Source: Nemertoderma westbladi (lineage: Eukaryota > Xenacoelomorpha > Nemertodermatida > Nemertodermatidae). From it: DNA of 64,000 nt. The stretch covers positions 1-64,000 of the forward strand of contig JAUCBJ010000116.1 of assembly GCA_032718475.1 (NCBI GenBank). The letters run 5' to 3'. The notes beneath the pieces are model-generated. The model did not search any database and was not told the DNA's origin. It saw nothing but the letters and a program-made list of their open reading frames with translations. Within the stretch, counting starts at the first letter, position 1; each line of letters starts with the position of its first letter. Below are positions 38,870 through 51,189 of this stretch, one piece after another. Both the position numbers and the translations under genes were made by a program.

Positions 38870-41485
38870 AAAGCTTTAAGATGTTTAAACTCAATACGAC
38901 AACGTTTATTAAAGGACGAGAAAGCCCATCTGCAGTACAATACTCAGATGGAGACGTATTTGACAAAGGGATACGCTATCAGGATGACAAACCCAGAGAT
39001 TGTGACTGACCAGACATACTATTTGCCACATCACTACGTGAGACACCCCGATAAACCAGACAAAGTAGGTGTAGTTAATGACTGCGCGGCTCTGTTTGAC
39101 GGAATGTCTCTCAATAGTGAGCTGATGGATGGACCAAACATGAATAATTATCTCATGGGGGTGATTATGCGCTTCCGTCAGCGCCAAGTAGCATTTACTT
39201 GTGACATAGAAGCGATGTTTCACCAAGTGCGAGCATTAGAGCGAGACAGAGACAGTTTGAGGTTCCTCTGGTACCCGGATGGAGACTTAAGTCAACCACC
39301 GGCGACTTACCAAATGCAAGTTCGCGTATTCAGTGCCAGGGACAGCCCAAATTGTACTATGTACGCCCTGAAGCAGACCGCTAGAGATCAGAAACATAAA
39401 TATGACCCAGAGGTAATCCGAGTAGTAGAACGAGACTTTTACGTTGACGATGGATTACAAAGTTGTGATACAGTAGAACGTGCTATAACAGTAGCACATC
39501 AATTACGGGACTGTTTAGCAGGCGGAGGTTTTAACCTCACCAAGTTTGCCTCAAACAGTGCCGAATTAGTAAATTCATTCGAAACGACTGAACGTGGGGT
39601 TGGTGACATTGACTTGGAATTCGAACCACTACCAATGACCAAGGTGTTGGGACTATTTTGGGACCCGAACACAGACAACTTTCGAGTGAAGGTAAGACTG
39701 GACGATCAAGGGGATTCTCTGACAAAGAGGTCTTGCTTGTCAAAGCTGAGTCGACTGTTCGACCCCTTAGGTTTTATCAGCCCAATAATACTGCAAGCAA
39801 GAATATATATGCGCAGTATTTGGAAAGATGGACTGACATGGGACGAACTGATCTCATCCGAACAAGTGGACTTATGGAAAACTTGGGAGGCGCAATTGTC
39901 TTCACTAGAAGATTATTCCATACCCCGGGTATATTTTCCATTACAGACGACATTTCCTGACAACTTAGAATTACATTGTTTTTCCGACGCCAGTGACAAC
40001 GGCTTTGGAGTGACAGCGTATTTGCGCAGACAAGTAGACTCAGATGAGTTTGATGTATCGCTCATTACTTCTAAGGCTAAAACAATGCCTACTAAGTATA
40101 TGACGACACCACGCGCTGAGCTACAAGCCGCAACTCTGTCAACTACCATTATGAACCTTATACAGACGGAATTACAATCAAGTTTACAGATATTTTATTG
40201 GACTGACGCGACGTTAGTTTTATTTTATATAAACAACGACACACTTGAATTCAAGACATTTGTAGCTAACCATCGTGCAGAAATTCTAGACCATTCAATA
40301 AAGGAAGATTGGCGACATTGTCCCGGACCACAAAATCCAGCTGATATTGCGTCGCGAGGAATGATGCCTGAGGAATTCTGTAAACCGGAAAACAAGGAAT
40401 TTTGGCAACACGGACCACAATTCTTACAAAGAGCAACACAACATTGGCCGCCACTATACGATAACAAGTCTAATACTATTCCCAAGGACGCCGAAATTAA
40501 AAAACCAAAGAAAGGGAAAGCAAAGAAAAAGACAACGGCGAAACTTAAGAAGAAACCAAAGGCGAAATGGAAAGATATAACTTACAAAGTTAAGACAGGA
40601 AGACTTGCGAGCCTTTCTCAACCAGACGTACCGCCAGACGGTCAACCAGACGTATCGCCAGATGATCAACCAGACGTATCGCCAGACGATCAACCAGACG
40701 TATCACCAGACAGTCATTCAGACACGTTACCAGACGGTCAACCAGACATTTTGCCAGACATGTCACTAGACGTTTCGCCGGATGTTCCGCGAAACATTTT
40801 ACCAGACATATCACCAGATGTCCAACCAGACACTAGTAATGTACTGACACACAGTAAAGCCGCAGTTTCCCTATTGGAGCGGCCTTCTATTGACAAACTA
40901 CCAAACTTGACACCCTTGAGTAACCATAAGTACAGTGAAACCTCATGTATTACAGATGTGGGTAGTACCTACGCAAATGTAAATACAGGTGTTACTTTAC
41001 GCTCAAGAGACATACCAACCTTACAACCTACGGTGAGACCTGGGATCGACACACAAAGTACCGACAATCAAGGTAAGAAGACAAAGAAGGACAAATTACT
41101 TGTAGACCCGGACGGATCAACAGTCAACAAGGGAATACCTACTGGCGGACCCGTGGGCCCATCTAGTAAATCAAAACCTTCCAAATTCTCCATTGACTTA
41201 CCTGATGATGTCATAAATACTTACGTCGACAGAATTGTAAACCTGACAGATTCTTGGACAAACGCGTGCCGAAAATTAGCGTGGATTGTACGTTTTGTAC
41301 AATACGTTAAAGGCAAACGCGACTTTACACGTCGACTCACATTGACTGAGATTGACAGATGTGAAATTAAATTAATTCGCCATTACCAATTGCGATATTT
41401 CGCACGCGAATCCCCATACATCTATAAGTCAAGGTCAACCAATCAAGTCGTCACCAATATTGAGTTGGAGTCCGATAATTTATAA
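38870..41485 (+). pseudogene. Reverse transcriptase and RNase H of element C
   Basis: In the same frame as the protease, after one in-frame stop. RT motifs include YYLPHHYVR, FTCDIEAMFHQVRA and the catalytic FYVDDGL near 39440. RNase H motifs include LHCFSDASDNGFG near 39975, RAELQA and WTDATLV. A PQNPADIASRG segment follows near 40330. Residues after that form an unusual linker: a Lys-rich stretch (40490-40580), then PDxxPD repeats. It ends at 41485 by a frameshift, with integrase continuing in the next frame. The sequence is firmly BEL/Pao. Confidence 0.85.
40618..40830 (+). repeat. Asp/Pro-rich tandem repeat in the RNase H-integrase linker
   Basis: Repeats of about 24 bp encoding QPDVSPDD and variants, around ten units with decay toward the end. 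It begins just after a copy of the dispersed motif. Acidic repeats in this linker are not part of the usual BEL pol plan. Confidence 0.7.
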
Positions 41486-42737
41486 TGGCTTAATTTGTCA
41501 TAAATCTCGGCTTCAAAACATTGACTTTAATACTGATTTTAGATACCCGATAATAATACCGCAACATCACGAATTACAACGTGCAATGATACTGGACGCA
41601 CATTTACATCTGAAACACGCTGGAAGACACCACTGTCTTTCATACTTACGTACAAGATTTGTATTAATTAGACCCAGTAAAGCGCTAAGTTCAGTGACGC
41701 GTATGTGTATTATTTGTAAAAAGGTACATTCTAGAATAGGTACCCAAGAAATGAGCGAACTTCCACAAGCACGACTACAAGCATTCAGACCACCTTTCAC
41801 AGAGACTGGAATTGACTGCTTTGGTCCCATACATACGAAACGTGGACGTATACTAGTAAAACGCTGGGGACTGATTTTCACATGCATGTCCAGTAGGGCA
41901 GTTCATATTGAACGTGTGATGGATCTTTCCACCAACGCCTTTATACTAGCATTGCGGCGATTTATCGCTAGACGCGGACTAGTAAAATGCTTGTACTCAG
42001 ACCAAGGTACAAACTTTGTTGGTGCTCGAAATGAAATTGCTAGAGCCTTTAAGAAATTAGATCATGATCAAATCTCAAACAAACTACGTCCTTACAAAAT
42101 TGTTTGGAAGTTTAATCCTCCAGACAATCCATGGAGAGGCGGAGTCTGGGAGAGATTGATTAGATCTATAAAAACAGCCATGGCAAAAGTAATTCCAGTA
42201 AACCACATCTTGACAGACGACCAACTGACCATATTGTTTGTTGAAATCGAGGCAATACTAAATACTAGACCAATAGTATTAGTACCCGATGACAAACAAT
42301 CCCAGTTTGCTTTGACACCTGCACACCTGCTAATGCAGGCACCGACTTCTTTGTTGCCTATTTCTATTCCAATAGAAGGCGATAGCTACGGTAGAAAAGC
42401 GTGGAAAATCACGCAACTACTGGCTAACAAATTATGGGAAATATGGCAAAATCATTATTTGCCCTCTATTTCTGCCAGAACTAATTGGTACAATAATACT
42501 CGCGCTTTAAGAGTGGGAGATCACGTGCTGTTAGCAGAAGTGAATTTAAAAAGACGCTTCTGGATAACAGGTGTAATTTTAGACACACATCCATCTATGG
42601 ATGGAGTGACAAGAACTGTGACGGTACGGACAATTGACGGTCGTACAGTAGACAGACCGACTCAACGTCTAGTACTTCTTGAAGAGACGCGAAACAAGTC
42701 TGGAGATTACAAGTCTCCAACAAATGTTAGTAAATAG
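41460..42737 (+). pseudogene. Integrase of element C
   Basis: 425-codon frame, +1 relative to RT. HHCC zinc domain (HLHLKHAGRHH...CIICKK), catalytic core with D in GIDCFGP, D in YSDQGTNF and E in VWERLIRS, then a BEL-type C-terminal domain (LRVGDHVLLAEVNLKRRFW, QRLVLLEE). The catalytic triad is intact, but the start is a frameshift within the segment NIELES / SPIIYNGLICHKSRL, so this copy is not translated as one polyprotein unless frameshifting occurs. Confidence 0.85.
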
Positions 42738-43368
42738 TAAGGAGTTTACAAATAGATTTCCACGTACCTGTACACTGTAGTAAAGACAGCGGTAGAATTC
42801 CATTTCCTTTATATGTGAACTACTACTAGGATCGGCATGCTGCATTGCAGCTGCATTTTTAAGAATGCTGTGCCGGCTTGTCAACAATATATGTGAACAT
42901 TGAGGGTTGTACCCTTATGTGTCACATAGGAGCGGGATTTGTAGGTATAAGAAATGGAATTCTACTTGGAACTCACAATATTGAGACATTTTCGAAATTT
43001 TAGACAATCCATTTGGATTTGAAAAATTTTTAAAATTTTCTCCAGTGAATAGATTTCAGGGTACAGTCGGGTGGAACTTAAAATTAGAGAAACAAGAGAA
43101 CGGAAGACTTGCGAGCCTTTCTTAAATTTAATTAAATTTTACACGGTCTTGTTTCAATAAGTTACGTCAAATAATAGACTTCCCTATATTTATTACTAAT
43201 TCTTGACTGCTTATTTTCTGATAATAGTTTGGGATCAAAAGGTGAGTATTTTAGACTCACAGCCAGTTTAGCCCAAATTCGTTTTTATTTCGGCAAAAAA
43301 TTTAGATAAGAAACAGTGTGTCATTAAAGAAACCTTAGATCTTAGGCTATGGGTAGGAGGTTAGAGCG
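42738..43368. other. Post-pol spacer of element C
   Basis: AT-rich sequence with one copy of the dispersed motif at 43102-43121. No gene is seen. Confidence 0.5.
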
Positions 43369-44994
43369 TTGTCGAGCCAAAAGGGCAGACGAAAACTCTC
43401 ACATCTCCTCACAACTAACAATAAACTCTGTTGTATTCCCTCTAGTAGCAATGATTATGTAACCATACTTCAAATAATGGTGAAGGGGATACATGGAGAG
43501 CCGAGATGGGGATATGATATCCAAGAGGAAGCAGCAGCTCCTTTCGAAAGATTCGGTGCAAAGGATTACACCATATTCGGAATAAAAGATTTATCAGAAA
43601 GTACAGCAAAACTTGCTAAAACTAAATATGACTCGACGGTATTAAAGAGAAGGCAAAATGCGTTAAATGAAAGAATCGAAAGTTTACGCAAAACCTTCAA
43701 CGAACTTTACCCGAACTTTACGACGCTTTATATGATACGGGAGATATTAGCGAAGACCCCAATACCGAAATTAGTCGTTTGTATCATACCATGCAATACC
43801 TGAAGGCGCATGAACCTATGCCTGCGGTACGCGATGAATTCGATGGAATGCATCTTTACAGACGAACTCGAGGGGACGATAGAAAAACAAAGGAAGCCTT
43901 TTCAGTTTATAAACTTTATTATCAATGTGGTGCTTGTATGCGCGAACAACAAAAGGCGATTCCGATGCGTTTGAATAAGGAAAATCCCGAACCGATATTG
44001 GCGAGGTGTTCGAACCATCAACAACTACGCTACCAGGAAGGAGGGTATCCTTTATCGAATCCGTATCATTCATTTGCTATGTGTGGACCAAAGGCGGGAG
44101 AAATTGTCATTTGTCCACCTAAGATTGTTGAACCCGATGCATTTGAACTTACGCTGGAAGAGGTGACTCAGTCAACCCGCGAAAAGAAAGAAGCTCTTAG
44201 CCTATACAGAGCCTATAAGGCTTTCGAGGAAGGTGAGATGGAAGAATGGGGCGGAAGACTCGCGAGCCTACCTTACCATTGGACGTCACACGATCAGACT
44301 TCAGCTAAGGAGATGACACCGAAAATTTTCGAAAGTATAAACTTTGCCCAAAATGTTTAATCGTATCACAAATGGTGAATTTGATCGGTTTCGAACAGAA
44401 AAGCGAAACAAGGGAGCTTGGTTAACCGTCGCATGGGCGTACCTAGCCGCATTCTATCACAAACGTATACGAGCGAGCGTATTCGAGGAAGAGGAGATCC
44501 TAGAGGCGACCAACATACCAGCTACTCCGGTTGCGCCGTCTGCACGTCACCCTCGGGAGGACGGACAGAACAAGATTATAAGGGTTCAAAAGGTGAGCCA
44601 ACAACTAAAGAAAACCATAAATATTGAAGAAAGAAAGGGTAGTGAACCGACTATTCGCGTTACTCGGGATACGGTGTCACTTCCCAGAGAACCGCAAGGA
44701 GGTTTAGGACACATACCAGCCGATCAAAAGGGGGCGCAAGTTTCTCTTGGGTCTGCGTCGTCCGCTTCCCGCGCATTCCCAGACGTTTTGCCAACAGTGG
44801 ATACAACTAATCGATCACGAGGAGTCGGTCGAGGATTTGGGATGCCTAATAGACGAGCATGTGAGGAAATGGTCGCACAATCTCCCAACGTACAAGGTAA
44901 ACTAGTGACTCTCCCCACAAGTCCCATACCGCGAGCAAAGTCACCTGTACGCAGTTTTCGAGGACGCGGCAGGGCTCGATCCACCAAGCGGTAA
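43369..44994 (+). pseudogene. ORF Y: unknown zinc-binding protein after pol in element C
   Basis: Three overlapping frames (43369-43803, 43779-44360, 44344-44994) read as one protein of about 530 residues with two frame changes, near 43730 and 44340 (at CCCAAAATG). The middle part has spaced Cys/His (CGACMREQ, ARCSNHQQ, AMCGPKAG, VICPP), suggesting a zinc fold. The end is basic with an RGRGRARS tail. The context is the env position of a BEL element, but there is no signal peptide or membrane segment. I recognise no family. A copy of the dispersed motif codes GRLASLP at 44253. The true start is uncertain. Confidence 0.5.
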
Positions 44995-44997
44995 AAG

Positions 44998-46972
44998 GGA
45001 GGGCAAGGGTGGACGGAAGGCTCGTGAGCCTTTCTTATGTATTGTTTATGTAATTTGTATTGTTCTAAATTTATGCAATTTATATTGCTCCAAATTTATG
45101 TATTTTGTATTGTTCCAATTTTATGAAATTTAGAAGGAATTTAAATTTAGAAGGAATTTATATTTAGAAGGAATTTATATTTGAAAGATTTATATTTGAG
45201 ATGCCAAAAGAGTTTATATTGTCCTAAACTTATGCAGTTTATACCTAAAGAGGTGAGGTCTCTATAGGGGTGTAAACAACAGGCGGCGGTGGACTCGTGA
45301 GGGTCTGGGGGCACGTTAATTCCGCATATATAGTGCTAGGGGGTCACTGAAGGCCCTCGTGTCTAACGAACCATGAATCGACATGGTGCCGTGGTACCGT
45401 CTAGTCGGCCTGTTGCCGTACTGCCAGTCCTGTACACAGTAGGGGTGGTGGCATGGTGTGATTTGTGGCACATGTGGCGTGAACTATGTTTTGTATGTGG
45501 GCGATCAGTGGCAGTTTGCTTGGGGCTTGGATGGGTTCCTTTGGCCATCAGCTGTTCCGTTTTTTTGATACTATATGTTATTGTCTCCATGTCAGCTGAT
45601 TGGTCTTTGGGATTTGTTTGGGTCTTTGAGCTTTCTGTTGCTGTGGGTACGTGAGTACACGTGATTGTATGTGTGGCCACTGCGAGTAAGTATGGGAACC
45701 CTTGCCAGTTGGTCCAGACGCCGCTGGTATTAGTAGGACCATACTTTACTGCGCCCCACCATACTTTGTGCACACAAAGTTATTTTGCCCTGACGGCAAA
45801 ATAAGGTACTCTCGACTTGGTGGTTGGTCGATACAATTTGTCCCTTCCGATTTTGACCCCGATTTTGTCTTTCCCGATTTTGTCTCTGTGTGTGCATGGT
45901 ATGTGTTCGATTTTGTGCTTACCGTTGTGTACTTGATATTGTGAACATCTGTTGAGTACACGTGTACAGTGACTGGTAAGTGGTTACTTGTTCAGTAGCT
46001 TTTGAGCTACAGACAGTATTGTTTTTTAAATACTGCCGGCGAGGCAGGTGAAAACGAGTCAAAATTCCATGTTGGGTAGCGCAAGCCCACATGGGACAAG
46101 ACCGTCGGTTAGGCCCAAGGGCGACCTTGGTGCTCGATCGCTATTGACTGGTCCACCTGCCGGTTGACTCTTTGTTATACTTTGAGTTGGCTCGATGTAC
46201 AGTCAGGCCACAGTAAGTTGACAGTAGCCGACCATCTGGCTACACGTTCGACGAGCTGTGCTGGTGTGATCGGGGAATTGAAAATTGAACCCGGGAAGCA
46301 TCAGGCCACCCTCCGGCCCGGTCTGATAATAACAAGCAGTCGGACTGGACCCAGGGGTGGTGGAAACACGTCCGCCTCGTGGGTGCGCCTCCGGGAGGAG
46401 ACCAGAAGGACACAAGTGATTGTTCTAAACTTATGCAGTTTATATTGTTCTAAACTTATGTCGTTTATATTTTATATTTAGTAAGATTTATATTTAGAAA
46501 GTGTTATATTTGTAGTCATTCCAAACTTACGCAATTTTTTGTTTCGAATATTATGCAATTTATATTTTATAAAGAAGCAGTATTTGTATTCGCAGTAAAT
46601 AGAAGGCAAGAGCAGACGGAAGACTTGTGAGCCTTTCTTGTGATTATTTGAAATTATTCCGAACTTATGCAATTTGTTTTATATTTAAGTAGCATTTGTA
46701 TTTGTGATTGTTTGAATTTATGCAATATTTGAGATGCAATAGATTTATTTTGGTGAATTTAATTTAGATTTATATTGTACTTACTTAATAAAGCCTTAAA
46801 TACGTAAAGTTTGAATTTGTAATTATTTTGTATCAAATTATTATGTAAAGGTATTATTGTTGAGATTTAATTTGTAAATATGTAAGTACGTCCCAAGTAT
46901 TCCATAATTTGATTTAGTATTGGTGAAAACCGTATATTTTATGCACGATAATATCCTGTTTTCATGGAGCGG
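44998..46972. other. Long 3' tail of element C
   Basis: Made of AT-rich repeats of CTAAACTTATGCAGTTTATAT type at 45030-45245 and 46420-46740, with GC-richer sequence between (45246-46420). Two copies of the dispersed motif occur at 45015 and 46618. The frame at 45373-45654 is hydrophobic but short and unsupported. The polypurine tract before the 3' LTR is not obvious (TTTTCATGGAGCGG at 46959-46972). Confidence 0.5.
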
Positions 46973-48891
46973 TATAGAATTATATTCTCATAAATGCCGT
47001 GGATTTTCAAAATTTTATTTTGTTCGAATTAACTTTCTATAAAGATTACATTAAGTCTTCATTTGCATTTACTATATCTATTTGTATAACATTGTTCAAG
47101 TGGTTCAGTAGCTCAGTCGGTTAAGCGTTGGAAATTCGTGTAGTAGGTATCGAGTTCGAATCCCAGTAAGTGTGAATTATTTTTTGTGCTAAGTTTCAAC
47201 TCATTTAAATTAACCGCTACGAATTAAATTGCATTTGCTCAAGGTAGATTAACCAATAAGATTGCAGTTATTAGATAGAAACCAATGTCGTGCAAGATAC
47301 GTGTTCGCTGGACCAATGATTATCTTTAAAAACCTAGTAGAACTCATAGAACAATCTAGATTTATCTCGATTGATTGCAGCACAAATTTGCTATAAAAGG
47401 TGCGATTTGTTCATTAGTTATCACTCTTAATCACTTATTAGTTATCTCTCACTTACATCCATTAGTTATTTCAGATTACATTGTTTATATTAATATAATT
47501 GTTGGTTATCTGTAATAAAGTCAGAATTATCGCTATATCTGCCCTTTTCTATCATGTTTCACCACGGTGAACCTAACTGAGGGACAGGATGGCAGGCTAG
47601 ACATCGGGCCACAGCAATGAACGGGAACATCGGAGGAATGTAGACAGGAGACCACCCACAATACTGATTCGTAGTTATTCGCCCATCGCCTGAAAGGTTA
47701 GACAGCGTTCGATGCCTCGCTACCTAAGTATAAGACCTGAGATCGAAGGTAGAAGTAGCGACACACTGTACGCCAAAAAATTTAAATTTAGGAACCGTAT
47801 TATATTCACTCGGGAAAACCCACGGAAACCCTTCGTATTCCTACGGGAGGAGAGGATAGGCAGAGAGATACCAGTACACAGATAGGACACAGGCACACCA
47901 TTACACGGCATGCACATTGGTAGGGTGCAGCAAACTGTACGCCTAACTCATTTGCCAGGTATAGGTGCGCTGGTGGCTTGTCAGTAGTACAACGGTGTTC
48001 ATCGTTTGCGTAGGAGCTTGTAGGCCAGGAGAGGGTTACTGTGTTTTTTCCCTGAATTAAAATTATACCGTTCAGGTGGTAGGGCAGTTTACTGCTAGGC
48101 ATATAAATTAAGGCTATTAGGGATACTAACACCTACCGTGTCCCCGCCGACATCCTGTTAGGAAGTTGCCGTGCCCATCTAGGCAACCAAAATTCTAGAT
48201 AAGAACACCAGGCTAGCTATTTGTAACTGTACGCCTACTGTAGTAAACTAACACATTTCTTCTTAGTATTAGGGACCTGGTAAATAAAATTGCCGAATTC
48301 TGGGTGTAGTATTAACCTTATGCCTGAATTTGAGTCCTGGAAATACACAAAAGGGGAAGGAGCCTTATCATTTGTAAGTATTAGACCTACAAACTACCAA
48401 AATTAGAATATTTGTAAAATGTACACTGGACCCAGTAAATGATATTATACGAAGGATTACAAAATCAATTTGACCCTGAATAAAAACACACGCGCGTTTA
48501 GGAATTATTTGTACCTCGAAATATATAAAATAATTTGTCCATACCGCGGCTTTGCCCGCTAGTTATATTTGTAGCTAGCATCTCTCTCACCCACCATATA
48601 AATCACACCGCGGCAAAGTATACGAGCGCTTTTAGTCCGTCAGTGAGTCAGAAAGATTATTAGGATTCGCTGCGCGGGATTTTGTTTTATCGAAGTTTGT
48701 CCGTTCGTAGACTGTCTTCTGCCTCACCGGTTATAAGAGACCAATACTGCAATAGATTTGCTTACTTGGAGTTTACTGTTTTGGTGAGAAGGTTGGATTA
48801 TGCCTTGATTCACAAACTTTACAGTAGGATATTGCGGTATAAGTTGTTACTGTCTCTTACAACAGTAGGAATGTGACCTATGTTGATTTCA
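46973..48891 (+). repeat. 3' LTR of element C
   Basis: Matches 31167-33085 with about 18 substitutions by eye. It has the same Pol III boxes, TATA box (47392) and poly(A) signal (47514). The short frame near its end (MFYRSLSVRRLSSASP...) is present in both LTRs and unchanged, but has no known counterpart. Confidence 0.88.
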
Positions 48892-48930
48892 CAATTAATT
48901 AATGTTTGGAATGGTGAATAGGCTTGTGAA

Positions 48931-48968
48931 CTAGAAAGCCGTGGCCCGAAGGGCCACTGGCTTTCTAG
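48931..48968. repeat. Boundary palindrome of Helitron-like family 1
   Basis: CTAGAAAGCCGTGGCCC-GAA-GGGCCACTGGCTTTCTAG with one bulged base. It closes the unit split by element C (29050-31166 plus 48892-48930) and opens the next unit. Confidence 0.88.
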
Positions 48969-51151
48969 TCTTATCTAATCTAATATTTATAAATCTCGAT
49001 TGTCTGTCTGTCTGTCTGTCTGTGTGTTTGTCATCGGCTATACAATCGAACCCATCTCGATGAAATCTCGCTTGCTATATCTCGTTAGAAAGATCTCGCC
49101 CTAACTCGTTGCAACGTAATACTCAGAGCCGTCTGAAGTTCGCCCGTCTGCCGCTAGAGGGCGATTTTCGTGATTTTCGGGCGAAATTTATCGAATTATT
49201 TCGGTTCTTCTATCGGTAATTAATTATTTAGAGGGCTAACATTTATCCCACCTGGTATAAAATTAACATGGGTAGATTCGCCGTGTCCCATTCTCACAAA
49301 GTTTTTATTTTATTCGAGTGTTTAATATAAATATGTATGATTATTTATTGATTAAAAATCAAATAGTGTATAAATATGTCATATTCGCCAAGCACGATCG
49401 AATTGGCCTATTGTTATTGAATAGGGAAGGATTGTTTTCTGTTACATAGCAACATTAAGGTAATTATTGAACTCGCAGCTAGCTGGCTGGGCACAGATAA
49501 GGAGCAAGCAGGCTGGAGTGTTGATTGGGGTGGGTTTGGGTTGTCTGTTCCGAATTGCTCAAGAGTAATTCTGCTTTCTCAATCATTGGCTGCATGGAAG
49601 GAGAGGTTTATAACATTTTTTTTTATTGTTATGAATATTAAAAGTAAAATAATTATTTCTGTAGGCCTATACTTACTGTATTATTATTTTATCTAATATT
49701 ATACATCTAATCTCGATGAAATCTCGCTTACTATAGCTCGTTAGATAGGTCTCGCCCTAACTCGTTGCAACGTAATACTCAGAGCCGTCTGAAGTTCCCC
49801 CGTCTGCCGCTAGAGGGCGAATTATCCTATAGTGAAAACCTGATCTTATTGGGTTGTTTTTAATGCTTTTGAGCGGAAACTTGGTAGCTATATACTGCAG
49901 CATAGGCTGTATATTTCCAGAGTCACTGGGTTGTCTACAGTTCCCCAGTCTACCGTTAGAGGGCTAAATGTCTGAGAGTTAACATCTTCTCCAACGTTAT
50001 TATTTACAATCCGTTTTGACTGAAACTTGGTAGGCATCTACTACAGCATAGGCTGAATCTTTACTGAGTCGCAGAGTCGTCTACAATTTCCCAGTCTGCC
50101 GCTAGAGGGCGAAATGTCTGCAAGTTAACATCTTCTCCAACTTTGTTATTTATAATCCATTTAGACTGAACTTGGTAGGCATCTACTACAGCATAGGCTA
50201 TATCTTTACTGAGTCGCGCAGAGTTGTCTACAGTACCCGCGTCTGCCGCCAGAGGGCGAAATGTATGAAAGTTAACATCTTCTCCAACTTTGTTATTTAC
50301 AATCCTTTTAGACTGAAACTTGGTAGGCATCTACTATAGCATAGGCTATATCTTTGCGGAGTAGTAGAGTCGTCTACAGTTCCACAGTCAGCCGCAAGAG
50401 GGCGAATTGTCTGATAGTGAAAACCTCATCCCATTTGGTTCTTTTTAATCCTTTTGAGCTGAAATTTGGCAGGTATCTACTACATCCTAGGCTCTATCTT
50501 TACGGAGTTGCAGAGTCCTATACACTTCCACAGTCTACCGCTAGAGGGTGAAATGTCTGAAAGTTAACATCTTCTCCAACTTTGTTATTTACAAACGGTT
50601 TAGACTGAAACTTGGTAGGCATCTACTACAGCATAGGCTCTACCTTTACGGAGTCGCAGAGTTGTATACAGTTCCCCTATCTGCCGCTAGAGGGCGAATT
50701 GTCTGATAGTGAACACCTCATCCCAATTGGTTCTTTTTAATCCCTTTGAGCTGAAACTTGGCAGGAATCTACTACAGCATATTCTGTATCTTTACGGAGT
50801 CCCAGAGTCGTCTACAGTTCTTCAGTCTACCGCTAGAAGTCTGAATGTGAACATCTACACCAATTTTGTTATTTACAATCTGTTTAAGCTGAAACTTGAA
50901 AGGCAGGCATTTTACTTCACCATAAACCCCATCTTTACCAAACTGCAGCGCCGTCTACATTTCACCAGTCCGCAGGTAGAGGGTGGATCTGAAAGTTATC
51001 ATTTTCTGGAAATTTTGTTATTTACAATCTTACTAAAGTTGAAACTTGACAGTTATCTCTTATGGGGGTGGTGTTTTATTTAATGATGGTGTCTGTTCCA
51101 TATGCAGTTCTCCAATCTCCCACACATATTCATATATCATCTGCACGTGCA
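48969..51151 (+). mobile_element. Helitron-like family 1 unit (subfamily GAGGGCG), first tandem copy
   Basis: The head ATATTTATAAATCTCG and TGTCTGTCTG lead into a unique part with TGCAACGTAATACTCAGAGC twice, then monomers with CCGCTAGAGGGCGAA cores at 49807, 49953, 50099, 50246, 50392, 50538, 50684 and 50830 (spacing 146-147). It is nearly identical to the next copy. Non-coding; apparent frames are repeat-derived. Confidence 0.75.
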
Positions 51152-51189
51152 CTAGAAAGCTGTGGCCCGAAGGGCCACAGGCTTTCTAG
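51152..51189. repeat. Boundary palindrome of Helitron-like family 1
   Basis: CTAGAAAGCTGTGGCCC-GAA-GGGCCACAGGCTTTCTAG, stem of about 17 bp with one bulge. It separates two head-to-tail units. Confidence 0.88.

Larger units (their letters stand above)
33981..46637 (+). repeat. Dispersed 20-bp motif GGAAGACTYGCGAGCCTWYC in element C
   Basis: Thirteen occurrences, starting at 33981, 35667, 35751, 35835, 35919, 36003, 36087, 38576, 40598, 43102, 44253, 45015 and 46618. The core approaches the palindrome GGCTCGCGAGCC. In gag it is read as KT(R/C)EPT, in pol and ORF Y as GRLASLP in another frame, and three copies are non-coding. Confidence 0.85.
31167..48891 (+). mobile_element. BEL/Pao LTR retrotransposon C, decayed
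   Basis: 17.7 kb with 1919-bp LTRs, leader, gag, capsid/protease, RT/RNase H, integrase, ORF Y and a long 3' tail. The LTRs differ at about 18 positions (about 1%), so it is older than element B. The frames carry several stops and shifts. AATTAATT lies directly left of the 5' LTR and, after one extra base, right of the 3' LTR, which fits a target duplication. It sits inside a Helitron-like unit. Confidence 0.88.

Noticed and set aside
45373-45654. Hydrophobic 93-codon frame as an env or membrane protein
   Set aside because: Isolated, short, no family match and no counterpart in the other elements.
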